A DNA stretch of 64,000 bases from Limnohabitans sp. WS1 (GTDB lineage: Bacteria > Pseudomonadota > Gammaproteobacteria > Burkholderiales > Burkholderiaceae_C): positions 62,001 to 126,000 of the forward strand of contig NZ_NERU01000008.1 in assembly GCF_003063265.1 (NCBI RefSeq). The letters run 5' to 3'. Below, one piece after another: positions 24,608 through 34,817 of this stretch. The notes under the pieces are model-generated. The model worked only from the letters and a program-made list of their open reading frames with translations. It did not search any database and had not been told where the DNA came from. Made by a program: the position numbers and the translations under genes. Within the stretch, counting starts at the first letter, position 1. Every line of letters starts with the position of its first letter.

Positions 24608-24996
24608 CTCAAAAAGACAACATCAAAACAGGCGTGATCTTGTTTGCACATGGTTCGCGCGATCCACTTTGGAGACTGCCCATGGACGCGGTGGCTCGAC
24701 GCATGCTGGAGCAACATGCCGATATCGCCGTGGCCTGCGCTTTTTTGGAGTTGACCCAACCGGACCTGCCTGAAACCGTTGAACAGATGATGAAACAAGG
24801 CATCGAGCATTTGCGCATCGTTCCCATGTTTTTAGGCGTGGGACGTCACGCCAGAGAAGATTTGCCCTTGCTGGTCAAGGACTTGGTCCGAGCCTACCCC
24901 CAAATGGCCTTTGAGTTGATGCCGCCCATCGGCGAGCACCCCGCGATGACGCAGCTCATGGCCGACATCGCGGGTGGCTCTGGCAAGGACCAATAG
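24604..24996 (+). CDS. cbiX: Sirohydrochlorin chelatase, CbiX short form
   Basis: The 130-residue protein begins with the CbiX hallmark 'GVILFAHGSRDPLW', which includes the active-site His, and has 'RIVPMFLGVGRHAREDLPLL', the second histidine region. It inserts Co2+ or Fe2+ into sirohydrochlorin (cobalamin or siroheme). The size fits a small single-domain CbiX. It overlaps lptG by 4 nt and is followed by cysB, which suits siroheme supply for sulfite reduction (inference). Confidence 0.9.
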   Translation: MTQKDNIKTGVILFAHGSRDPLWRLPMDAVARRMLEQHADIAVACAFLELTQPDLPETVEQMMKQGIEHLRIVPMFLGVGRHAREDLPLLVKDLVRAYPQMAFELMPPIGEHPAMTQLMADIAGGSGKDQ

Positions 24997-25040
24997 ACCC
25001 AATAAAGCATAATGGTGTGAATCAATATGACGATTAGCAT

Positions 25041-25982
25041 ATGAACCTTCACCAATTTCGCTTTGTTCAAGAGGCTGCTAGGCGCAATCTCAACCTCACT
25101 GAAACGGCCAAAGCGCTCCACACCTCTCAACCGGGTGTGTCCAAAGCCATCATTGAGCTTGAAGAGGAGCTGGGCATCGAAATTTTTGCCCGCCATGGCA
25201 AGCGACTCAAGCGCATCACGGAACCCGGTGAACAGGTGCTGCGCAGCATTGAACTGATCCTGCGCGAAGTCGGCAATTTACGCAAAATCGGTGACCATTA
25301 CAGTGCACAAGACAGTGGCACCCTGTCGATTGCCACCACCCACACCCAAGCGCGTTATGTTTTGCCCCTGCCCGTGGCCAAACTGCGCGACAAATACCCC
25401 AAGGTCAACATCAGCCTTCACCAAGGCGCACCCGACCAAGTGGCCAAAATGCTGCTCGATGACACGGCCGAGATCGGCATCGCCACCGAATCGCTCTCGG
25501 CTTACGAAGACTTGGTGACCCTGCCCTGCTACGAATGGCAACACGTGCTGGTGCTGCCGCTGGACCATCCGCTTGCTGCAAAAACTTCACTGTCTTTGGA
25601 AGACATTGCCAGCGAACCGCTCATCACTTACCACCCCTCATTCACTGGACGCAGCCGCATTGACCAAGCCTTTGCGGCCAAAAAAATCACCCCCCGCATC
25701 GCGCTGGAAGCCATCGACTCGGACGTCATCAAAACCTATGTGCGCTTGGGGCTTGGCATTGGTATCGTGGCCGAAATGGCCGTGCAGGACGACCCGGTCA
25801 AAGACTTGGCCGTGCGCCCCTTGGGTCAACTCCTGGGCATGAACGTGGCCCGAGTGGCCTTCAAGCGCGGGGCCTATTTGCGCCAATTTGTCTACCAATT
25901 TGCCGAACTGCTGAGCGATCGCCTGACCGCACCACTGATCGCCAAAGCCATGACCGGCCACGTCAACGACTACGAACTCTGA
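25041..25982 (+). CDS. cysB: CysB family transcriptional regulator (LysR type)
   Basis: The 313-residue LysR-type regulator has an N-terminal helix-turn-helix ('LTETAKALHTSQPGVSKAII', residues ~20-40). Its CysB-like effector domain has 'TTHTQARYVLPLPV', 'HQGAPDQVAKMLL' and 'ITYHPSFTGRSRID'. CysB controls sulfate assimilation genes in response to acetylserine. It begins 44 bp after cbiX on the same strand and may have its own promoter in that gap. Confidence 0.93.
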   Translation: MNLHQFRFVQEAARRNLNLTETAKALHTSQPGVSKAIIELEEELGIEIFARHGKRLKRITEPGEQVLRSIELILREVGNLRKIGDHYSAQDSGTLSIATTHTQARYVLPLPVAKLRDKYPKVNISLHQGAPDQVAKMLLDDTAEIGIATESLSAYEDLVTLPCYEWQHVLVLPLDHPLAAKTSLSLEDIASEPLITYHPSFTGRSRIDQAFAAKKITPRIALEAIDSDVIKTYVRLGLGIGIVAEMAVQDDPVKDLAVRPLGQLLGMNVARVAFKRGAYLRQFVYQFAELLSDRLTAPLIAKAMTGHVNDYEL

Positions 25983-26004
25983 AAAACGCCTCATCCCTTT
26001 GCAC

Positions 26005-27174
26005 ATGAACGCCAACAGCCCCACCCTCATTTCAAAAGCGCCCCACATGGGCACCACCATCTTCACCGTCATGTCGGCCTTGGCCGCCGAAAAAAAAGCC
26101 GTCAACCTCGGCCAGGGCTTCCCGGACTTTCCGTGTGACCCGCGGTTGACCGAGTTGGTGAACGACGCCATGGGTGAGGGCCTCAACCAGTACCCGCCCA
26201 TGCCCGGTGTGGCCCCGTTGCGCGAAGCCGTGGCCAGCAAAATCGAAACCCTCTACGGTCGACGCTACAACCCGGCCACTGAAATCACCGTCACCGCCGG
26301 GGCCACACAAGCCATCTTGGCCATCATTTTGGCCATCGTTCACCTCGGCGACGAGGTCATCGTGCTTGAACCCTGCTACGACAGCTACGTGCCCAACATC
26401 GAACTGGCCGGTGGCCGCGTGGTGCGTGTGCCGCTGACCCCTGGCAGCTTCAGGCCGGACTTCGACCGAATCCGCGCCGCCATCGGCCCACGCACCCGCG
26501 CGATCTTGATCAACACCCCGCACAATCCCAGCGGCATGGTGTGGACGCGCGAGGAAATGCTGACCCTTCAAGAGATTCTGGCCCCCACCAACGTGGTGCT
26601 GATCAGCGACGAGGTCTACGAACACATGGTCTATGCCCCGCTGCAGCACTGGAGCGCCGCGCATTTTGAGGGCCTGGCCGCACGGGCATTCATCGTCTCC
26701 AGCTTTGGCAAAACCTACCATGTGACCGGCTGGAAGGTCGGCACCGTGGCCGCCCCCGCCGACTACACGGCTGAGCTGCGCAAAGTGCACCAATTCATGG
26801 TGTTCACCGTGAACACTCCCATGCAGCACGCCCTGGCCCGCTACATGGCCGACCCTGCGCCCTATTTGCAGTTGCCTGCGTTTTACCAACGCAAGCGTGA
26901 CCTGTTTCGAGATGGCTTGGCGAAAACCCACTTCAAGCTGCTGCCTGGCGAAGGCACCTATTTCCAGTGCGCCGACATTTCGGAGCTGAAAGTGCCCGAG
27001 AAAAACTTGAGCGAAGCCGACTTTTGCCAATGGCTGACGGCCGAGATGGGTGTGGCTGCCATCCCCCTGTCGGCCTTTTATGGCAATGGCTTTGACCAAA
27101 AAGTCATCCGGTTTTGCTTTGCCAAAACCGACGAAACCCTGAGTGCGGCACTGGACAAACTCAAAGTCCTGTGA
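26005..27174 (+). CDS. PLP-dependent aminotransferase, methionine aminotransferase (YbdL) type
   Basis: The 389-residue class I/II aminotransferase has the PLP lysine in 'SSFGKTYHVTGWKVG', along with 'NLGQGFPDF', 'TAGATQAI', 'NTPHNPSG' and 'SDEVYEHM'. The motif set matches YbdL/methionine and kynurenine aminotransferase relatives. It probably transaminates methionine or another hydrophobic or aromatic amino acid. The ATG at 26005 is preferred over an in-frame TTG at 25999. It follows cysB by 22 bp, so the two may share a transcript. Confidence 0.9.
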   Translation: MNANSPTLISKAPHMGTTIFTVMSALAAEKKAVNLGQGFPDFPCDPRLTELVNDAMGEGLNQYPPMPGVAPLREAVASKIETLYGRRYNPATEITVTAGATQAILAIILAIVHLGDEVIVLEPCYDSYVPNIELAGGRVVRVPLTPGSFRPDFDRIRAAIGPRTRAILINTPHNPSGMVWTREEMLTLQEILAPTNVVLISDEVYEHMVYAPLQHWSAAHFEGLAARAFIVSSFGKTYHVTGWKVGTVAAPADYTAELRKVHQFMVFTVNTPMQHALARYMADPAPYLQLPAFYQRKRDLFRDGLAKTHFKLLPGEGTYFQCADISELKVPEKNLSEADFCQWLTAEMGVAAIPLSAFYGNGFDQKVIRFCFAKTDETLSAALDKLKVL

Positions 27175-27197
27175 AGCCAAGAGGTGTGGGGTTGACG

Positions 27198-28289
27198 ATG
27201 GCCCCAGCTCAAAAATCAGCCACTGACCTGCTCATGACACACCTCAGTTCCCTCCAGATCAAAGCCAAGCACTTGGTCTGCGCTTGGGGCCTGCTGCTGT
27301 TGGCCGGCTGCAGCGCCACCACACCCCCATCGCGTGTGGCTGTCATCGCCGACAAAATCACCCCCGCCCAAGTGCTGCCGGCCAGGCCCATGCACTTTGA
27401 CTTGCCCGGTGGCCAAAGCCTGAGCGCACGGGTCTGGGCCACACCCACGCCCAGGCACATCGTGCTGGGCGTGCATGGCTTCAACGACTACAGCAAGGCT
27501 TTCGAGCCCCTGGCGCAGCACCTGGCGGGTGAACTCGGTGCCACGGTTTACGCCTACGACCAACGCGGCTTTGGGGCCAACACCAAGCCAGGCATCTGGC
27601 CCGGCACAGACACGCTTCTGGCCGACCTGCGCCACATCGCCACGCAATTGCGGGTTCGGCATCCCGGCTTGCAGCTGACGGTCATTGGCGAAAGCATGGG
27701 CGGCGCTTTGGTGTGGGTGGCAGCGGCTGAAACACCCGGTTTGATGGCCGACCACATTGTGCTGAAGGCTCCCGCCGTCTGGGGCGCGAACAGTATGCCC
27801 TGGTACCAGCGGCTCAGCCTGCAATTCATGAACGCCGTCGCCCCCGACATGGTGTTCACCGGTCGGGGCGTGCAGTCTTTGGGCATCACCCCCACCAACG
27901 ACCCCGAGGTCTCGCGCGAACTTGGGCGCGATCCGCTCTTCATCAAAGCCACCCGCGTCAGCAGCTTGGCCGGGGTGACTCAGCTGATGGGCCGCGCCCA
28001 AAACCTCAGCACCTCGCCGCCACAGCGCAGCTTGGTGCTGTATGGCCTCCGCGACCGGATCATCCCGCCATCGCCCGTGTGCGACTGGCTGACGCACCTG
28101 AACGCCGCAGGCGCCCCCAGCGCAGCGCTGGACTTTGTGGTCTATCCCGAAGGCTGGCACCTGTTGACGCGCCAACTGCAAACCCGAGAAGTGCTGCAAG
28201 ACCTGGAGCAGTGGTTGCAACAAAGCCCACTGCCCAGGCGGCAAAGCCTGCAGCAAGCGCAAGCCGCGGTGTGCACACAACGCCCTTGA
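27198..28289 (+). CDS. Alpha/beta-hydrolase lipoprotein (monoacylglycerol lipase-like)
   Basis: The protein is 363 residues from the ATG at 27198, or 351 from 27234. It has a lipoprotein signal with lipobox LLAGC, an oxyanion region 'GVHGFNDYSKAF', 'YAYDQRGFG', the nucleophile elbow GESMGG and a C-terminal His in 'EGWHLLTR'. These place it with serine hydrolases of the lysophospholipase/monoglyceride lipase group, anchored to a membrane. The natural substrate is unknown. The start is uncertain because neither candidate has a strong ribosome-binding site. Confidence 0.82.
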   Translation: MAPAQKSATDLLMTHLSSLQIKAKHLVCAWGLLLLAGCSATTPPSRVAVIADKITPAQVLPARPMHFDLPGGQSLSARVWATPTPRHIVLGVHGFNDYSKAFEPLAQHLAGELGATVYAYDQRGFGANTKPGIWPGTDTLLADLRHIATQLRVRHPGLQLTVIGESMGGALVWVAAAETPGLMADHIVLKAPAVWGANSMPWYQRLSLQFMNAVAPDMVFTGRGVQSLGITPTNDPEVSRELGRDPLFIKATRVSSLAGVTQLMGRAQNLSTSPPQRSLVLYGLRDRIIPPSPVCDWLTHLNAAGAPSAALDFVVYPEGWHLLTRQLQTREVLQDLEQWLQQSPLPRRQSLQQAQAAVCTQRP

Positions 28290-28398
28290 AAATTCGCTCG
28301 CTGCGGAGGGTTGATGAGGGGCGTGTACCACGCCCATCGCCCGTAGCTTATTGATCCGGCACGCTGAAGTTTGAAATCTGTGAAAAATTTCATCTCGT

Positions 28399-28470
28399 AG
28401 GTCGGTGGCTTCAGCCCCGACATTGCTGGCTTTGGCGCAGGCTGCATGTCGGGGCTGAAGCCGCCGACCT
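28399..28470. repeat. REP-like palindrome
   Basis: Arms 28399-28423 and 28446-28470 are complementary over 25 bp with one mismatch (T/C), around a 22-nt loop. The 'aggtcgg(t/c)ggcttcagc' motif resembles REP-type palindromes spread through many proteobacterial genomes. It lies in the 300-bp gap between two convergent genes and may end transcription from both. I see nothing else in this gap. Confidence 0.65.
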
Positions 28471-28592
28471 GCAAAATCTTTGACCCTTGAAAACTTCACA
28501 GGGCCGAAACAATAGGCTCCAGCACCCGAATGTGCGCTTGGCTTCTCGATCAAGCCTTCACAAGAACCTCACGATCAAGCACCACTTCAGCC

Positions 28593-30443
28593 TCAATACA
28601 CCATGGCCCACATCTCCAATGGTGAGACCACCATGGCCTTCAAGACTTGGGATTTGAGCCGCAAATCACGGTCCTCGGTGACCACGAAGCAAGCCACATC
28701 TTGACCCTGAAAACGCTGCCCCAGATGCAGCTGTGCCTGCAGCGCCTCCAAAATCCGACCGTCCGCCCGGTCGCTGCCCTGCCCGCCAGAAAACCACACC
28801 CGCAAGCTCTCGGTCTCGCTCCAGTGTTGGTCATCCGGGCCATCAAACACAATGTCGGCGCTGAGCAGTGGGTGCAGCTCGGTCAGGCGCTGCACCCGCT
28901 CGATCAGCAAAGCCCGAGCCCGCGCATTGGGCCCTTGTTCGGCAGAAAAATACTCGGCCCCAATCAAGGGTTTGAGCTTGGGCAGCAGGTTGTGCCCATC
29001 GATGATCAGCCGAATCGGCCGCGCATGGCGCAGCGCGTGCTCAAAATGCTGCTTGGGCGTGACGGGCGGGTGTTCGTCTTTGTGCACGCCAGTGGCCGGG
29101 TGGTGCAGGTCATAAATCTGCATGGCTCGCCTGTCCAGCGCATCGTAGGCCTGCTGGCACATGGCCATGCTCCAGGCATCGGCCAGCATGCTGCGCTCCA
29201 CCTGACGTTTTTTCTCCTGCAACTCGTCCATGTCGTGGATGGCCAGCAGCGCCTGCCCCAGTTGCCGAACGGGCTGGCGCGTGGGCTGGATCGAGCTTTG
29301 CGCCAGCCGCGCCTGCAAGGCCTCGATGTGGGTGGCCAGCGCACGTTGTTCCTCGGCCAACTGAGGCAGGGGCCGCAAAGCCTCGACCTGCGCCTCTTGC
29401 AGCGCCGCCAGCAAGCGCTGTGCCTCGGCCAGTTGCTGCCCCACGTCGCGGCGCGTGCCGAAACGCTTGTCCTCTTGCGCCTGCCGCGCCAGCAATTGCC
29501 GGGCCCGCTCCAGCGGATCGGCCTGGTGTGACACCGGCAAGGCCAAGGCCTCACTGGCCGTCAGCCACGGCGCCATGCGCTTGTTCAAGCCATCGGCAAT
29601 GCCCTGCGCCACCCGCGTGCGCCAATCGCCCTCCACCTCGGCCAGCCGCGCACGCGCCGCCTTGAGTTGTTCGTCCAGCGCCTGCACGTCCTTGCTCAGC
29701 TTGTCGCGTTGGCGCATCACGCCATCGCGTTCGTCCTGCAACTCGTTGCGCTCGCGCTGCACCTGCTTGAACAAAGAACTGGCCCGGATCTCGCGCTCGG
29801 CTTGCTCGCGGGTTTGGGGCTGCGCCGCCGCAGCGGCTGGGATCTGACGCGTGTTGGGGCGGGCTGTGGGCGGCTCGTAGGGCACATCTGCCAGCACCGG
29901 CTGCAGCACGGTCAGCAAAGGCTTGAAGCGCTGCTTGAAAGTTTCTTCCGTCTTGGGCTTGCCCAGCTTGGGTTTGGTGTGGGCAGGGGCGCACGATTGG
30001 GCCAAGGCCCGCACCGAATCGCGCTCATCGAGCCACATCGCTGCCAGCACCGGCACGCGGCCAAAGCGCTCCATCAAGGCCGCCAAACCCTGTTCAATCG
30101 CCTTGTCGCTCAGCACGGCCAGCAGCGGCTCGGACAAAGTGGCACTTCTGAGCAACTCCAAAACCAAAGGCGGCAGCGTTTTGAGCTGCATCTTGGCCAG
30201 CACGCGTTGGCGCAGCAAATCGGTGTTGGGTTTGTCTTGCTTGAGGCCCTGCATCAGCTCGGGCAACTGTTTGGCACCCGCCACCAAATCACTGTCGGGC
30301 ATGGCCTGCACAGCGCTTTTCAAATGGTCCAACACTTCGGCATCCAGGCCCTGCCAAATGGCCGCCCAATCGGGCGAAGTGCCATGGGGGCCAAGGGCTT
30401 GGGGTGGCTGCGGCGCGGGAAATAAGTGGTTTTCTGCGTTCAT
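28593..30443 (-). CDS. Coiled-coil protein with C-terminal YacP/NYN nuclease-like domain
   Basis: The 616-residue protein has a helical N-terminus, a long coiled coil (about residues 210-400, including 'RERNELQDERDGVMRQRDKL') and a C-terminal domain from ~470. That domain has 'IRLIIDGHNLLPKL', 'SADIVFDGPDD', 'VWFSGGQGSDRADGRI' and 'FVVTEDRDLRLK'. The Asp-containing pattern (DGHN, D in SDRADG, TEDRD) fits the YacP/NYN (PIN-like) RNase family, of which Rae1 cleaves mRNA on ribosomes. YacP itself is only ~170 residues, so this is a large fusion. The family call is by motif and the RNase activity is inference. Confidence 0.75.
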   Translation of the reverse strand: MNAENHLFPAPQPPQALGPHGTSPDWAAIWQGLDAEVLDHLKSAVQAMPDSDLVAGAKQLPELMQGLKQDKPNTDLLRQRVLAKMQLKTLPPLVLELLRSATLSEPLLAVLSDKAIEQGLAALMERFGRVPVLAAMWLDERDSVRALAQSCAPAHTKPKLGKPKTEETFKQRFKPLLTVLQPVLADVPYEPPTARPNTRQIPAAAAAQPQTREQAEREIRASSLFKQVQRERNELQDERDGVMRQRDKLSKDVQALDEQLKAARARLAEVEGDWRTRVAQGIADGLNKRMAPWLTASEALALPVSHQADPLERARQLLARQAQEDKRFGTRRDVGQQLAEAQRLLAALQEAQVEALRPLPQLAEEQRALATHIEALQARLAQSSIQPTRQPVRQLGQALLAIHDMDELQEKKRQVERSMLADAWSMAMCQQAYDALDRRAMQIYDLHHPATGVHKDEHPPVTPKQHFEHALRHARPIRLIIDGHNLLPKLKPLIGAEYFSAEQGPNARARALLIERVQRLTELHPLLSADIVFDGPDDQHWSETESLRVWFSGGQGSDRADGRILEALQAQLHLGQRFQGQDVACFVVTEDRDLRLKSQVLKAMVVSPLEMWAMVY

Positions 30444-30675
30444 GGATCAGGCGATCTTCTCATGCGCTCCTCGAGAGTGTCTTGAAGACCGTCCATTCCA
30501 AAGGGCCTCGCCCTAACGCTGTGGTGCTGCGTCCCCGCTTTGATTTTTGAAATGATCGTCCAATTTCATGAGAGCTGGGTTTACAGTCAGTCCATGCGCC
30601 TGCACCCATTTGAAGCCAGATTTTTTCAAGTGTTTGCAAGGACAACGTTTCTTCAACCTCTGCGATTGTCTGCCG

Positions 30676-31071
30676 ATGACGCCACACCTGATCACAGCCT
30701 TGCTTGTATGGAGCCTGCTGATGCCCACCGCTGTGGCCCAGCGCATGTTTGACAGCAGCGGGCGGGCATTGGGGCGGGTGGATGCCGAACGTTTTTACAA
30801 CGGATCGGGGCAGCAGTTAGGCCGGGTGGACGGCGAGCGCATTTATGACGCTGCGGGCCGGCAGCTGGGCCGCATCGATGGCACCCGCGTGTACAGCGCC
30901 TCGGGCAGCCCAATTGGACGCATTGATGGTGAACGGCTTTACAGCGCTTCGGGCTCGCTCATGGGGCGCATCGATGGCGATCGGCTGTACGATGCATCGG
31001 GTCGACCCATTGGCCGCGCCGATGGGCTTCGGCGAACGCAAATGATCGTGTTTTTTTATTTTTTCATGTGA
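30676..31071 (+). CDS. Secreted protein of six 16-residue repeats ('beta-flower'-like)
   Basis: The 131-residue protein has a signal peptide (cut after 'TAVAQ') and then six tandem 16-residue repeats, residues 24-119, with consensus (F/L/V)Y.ASG...GR.DG.R. A short hydrophobic tail, residues 120-131 ('[12 protein letters not shown]'), ends it. The 48-nt repeats have diverged in DNA but are strongly kept in protein, a sign of selection. The pattern fits small periodic all-beta proteins recently described as beta-flowers from predicted structures. Function is unknown. It lies 10 bp ahead of def, but with a start of its own inside an A/T-rich leader. The ATG at 30676 is chosen because it opens the signal peptide. 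Confidence 0.75.
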   Translation: MTPHLITALLVWSLLMPTAVAQRMFDSSGRALGRVDAERFYNGSGQQLGRVDGERIYDAAGRQLGRIDGTRVYSASGSPIGRIDGERLYSASGSLMGRIDGDRLYDASGRPIGRADGLRRTQMIVFFYFFM

Positions 31072-31081
31072 GACCTTGGCC

Positions 31082-31621
31082 ATGACTGTTCGAGAGATCC
31101 TCAAAATGGGCGATGTGCGTTTGCTGCGCATGGCCGAACCCGTGACCGCCTTTGACACCCCTGAGCTGCACGCGTTGATCGCTGACATGCAAGACACCAT
31201 GGCCAGTGTCAATGGCGCAGGTTTGGCGGCGCCGCAAATAGGGGTGAACCTTCAAGTGGTGATTTTTGGCAGCTCAAGCGTGAACCCGCGCTACCCCGGC
31301 CGTCCTCTGGTGCCGCGCACGGTGCTGATCAACCCGGTGATCACGCCGCTGGATGCGACGCAGGAAGAAGATTGGGAAGGTTGCCTGTCAGTCCCCGGCT
31401 TGCGGGGTGTGGTGCCTCGCTGGTCGCGCATACGTTACACAGGATTTGCTGAACAAGGCACGCCCATTGACCGCACCGTCGATGGTTTTCATGCCCGGGT
31501 GGTGCAGCATGAATGCGACCACTTGATCGGCAAGCTTTATCCCATGCGGGTGCGTGACTTCAACCGGTTTGGCTTCACCGAAGTGCTTTTCCCGGAAATC
31601 AGCGCGGCTGAAGACGATTGA
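31082..31621 (+). CDS. def: Peptide deformylase
   Basis: The 179-residue enzyme removes the formyl group from nascent N-terminal methionine. The three family motifs are present in order: '[11 protein letters not shown]', 'EGCLSVPG' (metal Cys) and 'HECDHL' (metal His residues and catalytic Glu). The C-terminus is slightly longer than in E. coli Def (169). It is convergent with ligA, whose stop lies 3 bp away. Confidence 0.95.
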   Translation: MTVREILKMGDVRLLRMAEPVTAFDTPELHALIADMQDTMASVNGAGLAAPQIGVNLQVVIFGSSSVNPRYPGRPLVPRTVLINPVITPLDATQEEDWEGCLSVPGLRGVVPRWSRIRYTGFAEQGTPIDRTVDGFHARVVQHECDHLIGKLYPMRVRDFNRFGFTEVLFPEISAAEDD

Positions 31622-31624
31622 AGC

Positions 31625-33763
<2,139 letters not shown>

Positions 33764-34810
33764 TCAAGAAAACAAGCGACGCGCTTGAGGCGAGCCTGCA
33801 GACAGTTCACGGGCATTGAGCGCCTCGTAAAGCACCTGCAAATCACTGGCAATTTGGTCAAGAGCCATCTCGTTCAGGACTTGCCCATCACCGTCGGTGA
33901 TCACACCTTCCATGTTGTCGGCCAGTGAGCGAGCCACTTCGCGCATGCGTTCAAAAGGACGATCTTCAAAAGCAATTTGGGGCACATCCAGGCTCAACGT
34001 GAACTCACGGATCGCCGACAAAGCCGGGTCTTCGGCCATCGCTGCCTGTGAGTCAAAACTCAGTGACAGCAAGGGGGCCCCTGCTTGCTCAGAAGTCAGC
34101 ACCATGCGCCCAGGGATCAGGCCCATGACAAAACCCAAACGTGTTGCATGTTGCTGGATATAACCTGAACTCCAGGCGGCCGATCGTGCACAAAGCGTGA
34201 AGCTCAATTGAACATCGTGAGCACTGGCGAATTGGTCGAGTTCTCGAGCACGGGCCACTTCCTCCATCATGTCGCTGAAGTGGGCGGTCCCCCCGATCGC
34301 ATCCGCAAAAGCTTGAGTTTTGACTACAAACTCAGAAAATTCGATGTCGTTGAGTGCACCCATCCGATTGGCCAACTGCACACCCGCTTGAAAAGCCACA
34401 TAACGTTTCCCCAGCTGAATAGGCTCCCACTGCCCATGAAGCTGACAACATCCCTCGATATGAAAGGCTTTGGTGCCGACGCGACGCGTGGGCGGCAAGG
34501 CGGCCAATACCAATTGGGCAGGCACGGCTTGCTCCACTTCAATGCTTGATATCACATCGATCAAGGCATCCAAATGCGGTTTTTTGTCAGACGTCGACAA
34601 AGCGACAAAATCATCGGTCAGGACCGGCTCAATCGCCTGGCCGTTGGCCAATGAACCGGCAGGTTGCAGTCCCGTCGGCTCGGTGTAGGGTTCGGCTTGC
34701 TTGGGGACATTTTGACGCGAAGTCCAATAGTTGTAGGCCACCACAGCCACCACCGTCAGCCCGCCAATGGCGGCCAAACTCACTTGCAAAGAACTCAAAG
34801 AATCCGCCAT
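33764..34810 (-). CDS. zipA: Cell division protein ZipA
   Basis: The 348-residue protein has an N-terminal membrane anchor ('VSLAAIGGLTVVAVVAYNYW'), a linker and a C-terminal ZipA FtsZ-binding domain from about residue 190 ('ALNDIEFSEFVVKTQAFADA' and 'PQIAFEDRPFERMREVARSL'). ZipA tethers FtsZ to the inner membrane. The ATG at 34810 has GAGGAAG upstream. It lies between smc and ligA, the usual place in Burkholderiales. The sequence is divergent, as ZipA normally is. Confidence 0.88.
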   Translation of the reverse strand: MADSLSSLQVSLAAIGGLTVVAVVAYNYWTSRQNVPKQAEPYTEPTGLQPAGSLANGQAIEPVLTDDFVALSTSDKKPHLDALIDVISSIEVEQAVPAQLVLAALPPTRRVGTKAFHIEGCCQLHGQWEPIQLGKRYVAFQAGVQLANRMGALNDIEFSEFVVKTQAFADAIGGTAHFSDMMEEVARARELDQFASAHDVQLSFTLCARSAAWSSGYIQQHATRLGFVMGLIPGRMVLTSEQAGAPLLSLSFDSQAAMAEDPALSAIREFTLSLDVPQIAFEDRPFERMREVARSLADNMEGVITDGDGQVLNEMALDQIASDLQVLYEALNARELSAGSPQARRLFS

Positions 34811-34817
34811 AACTTCC

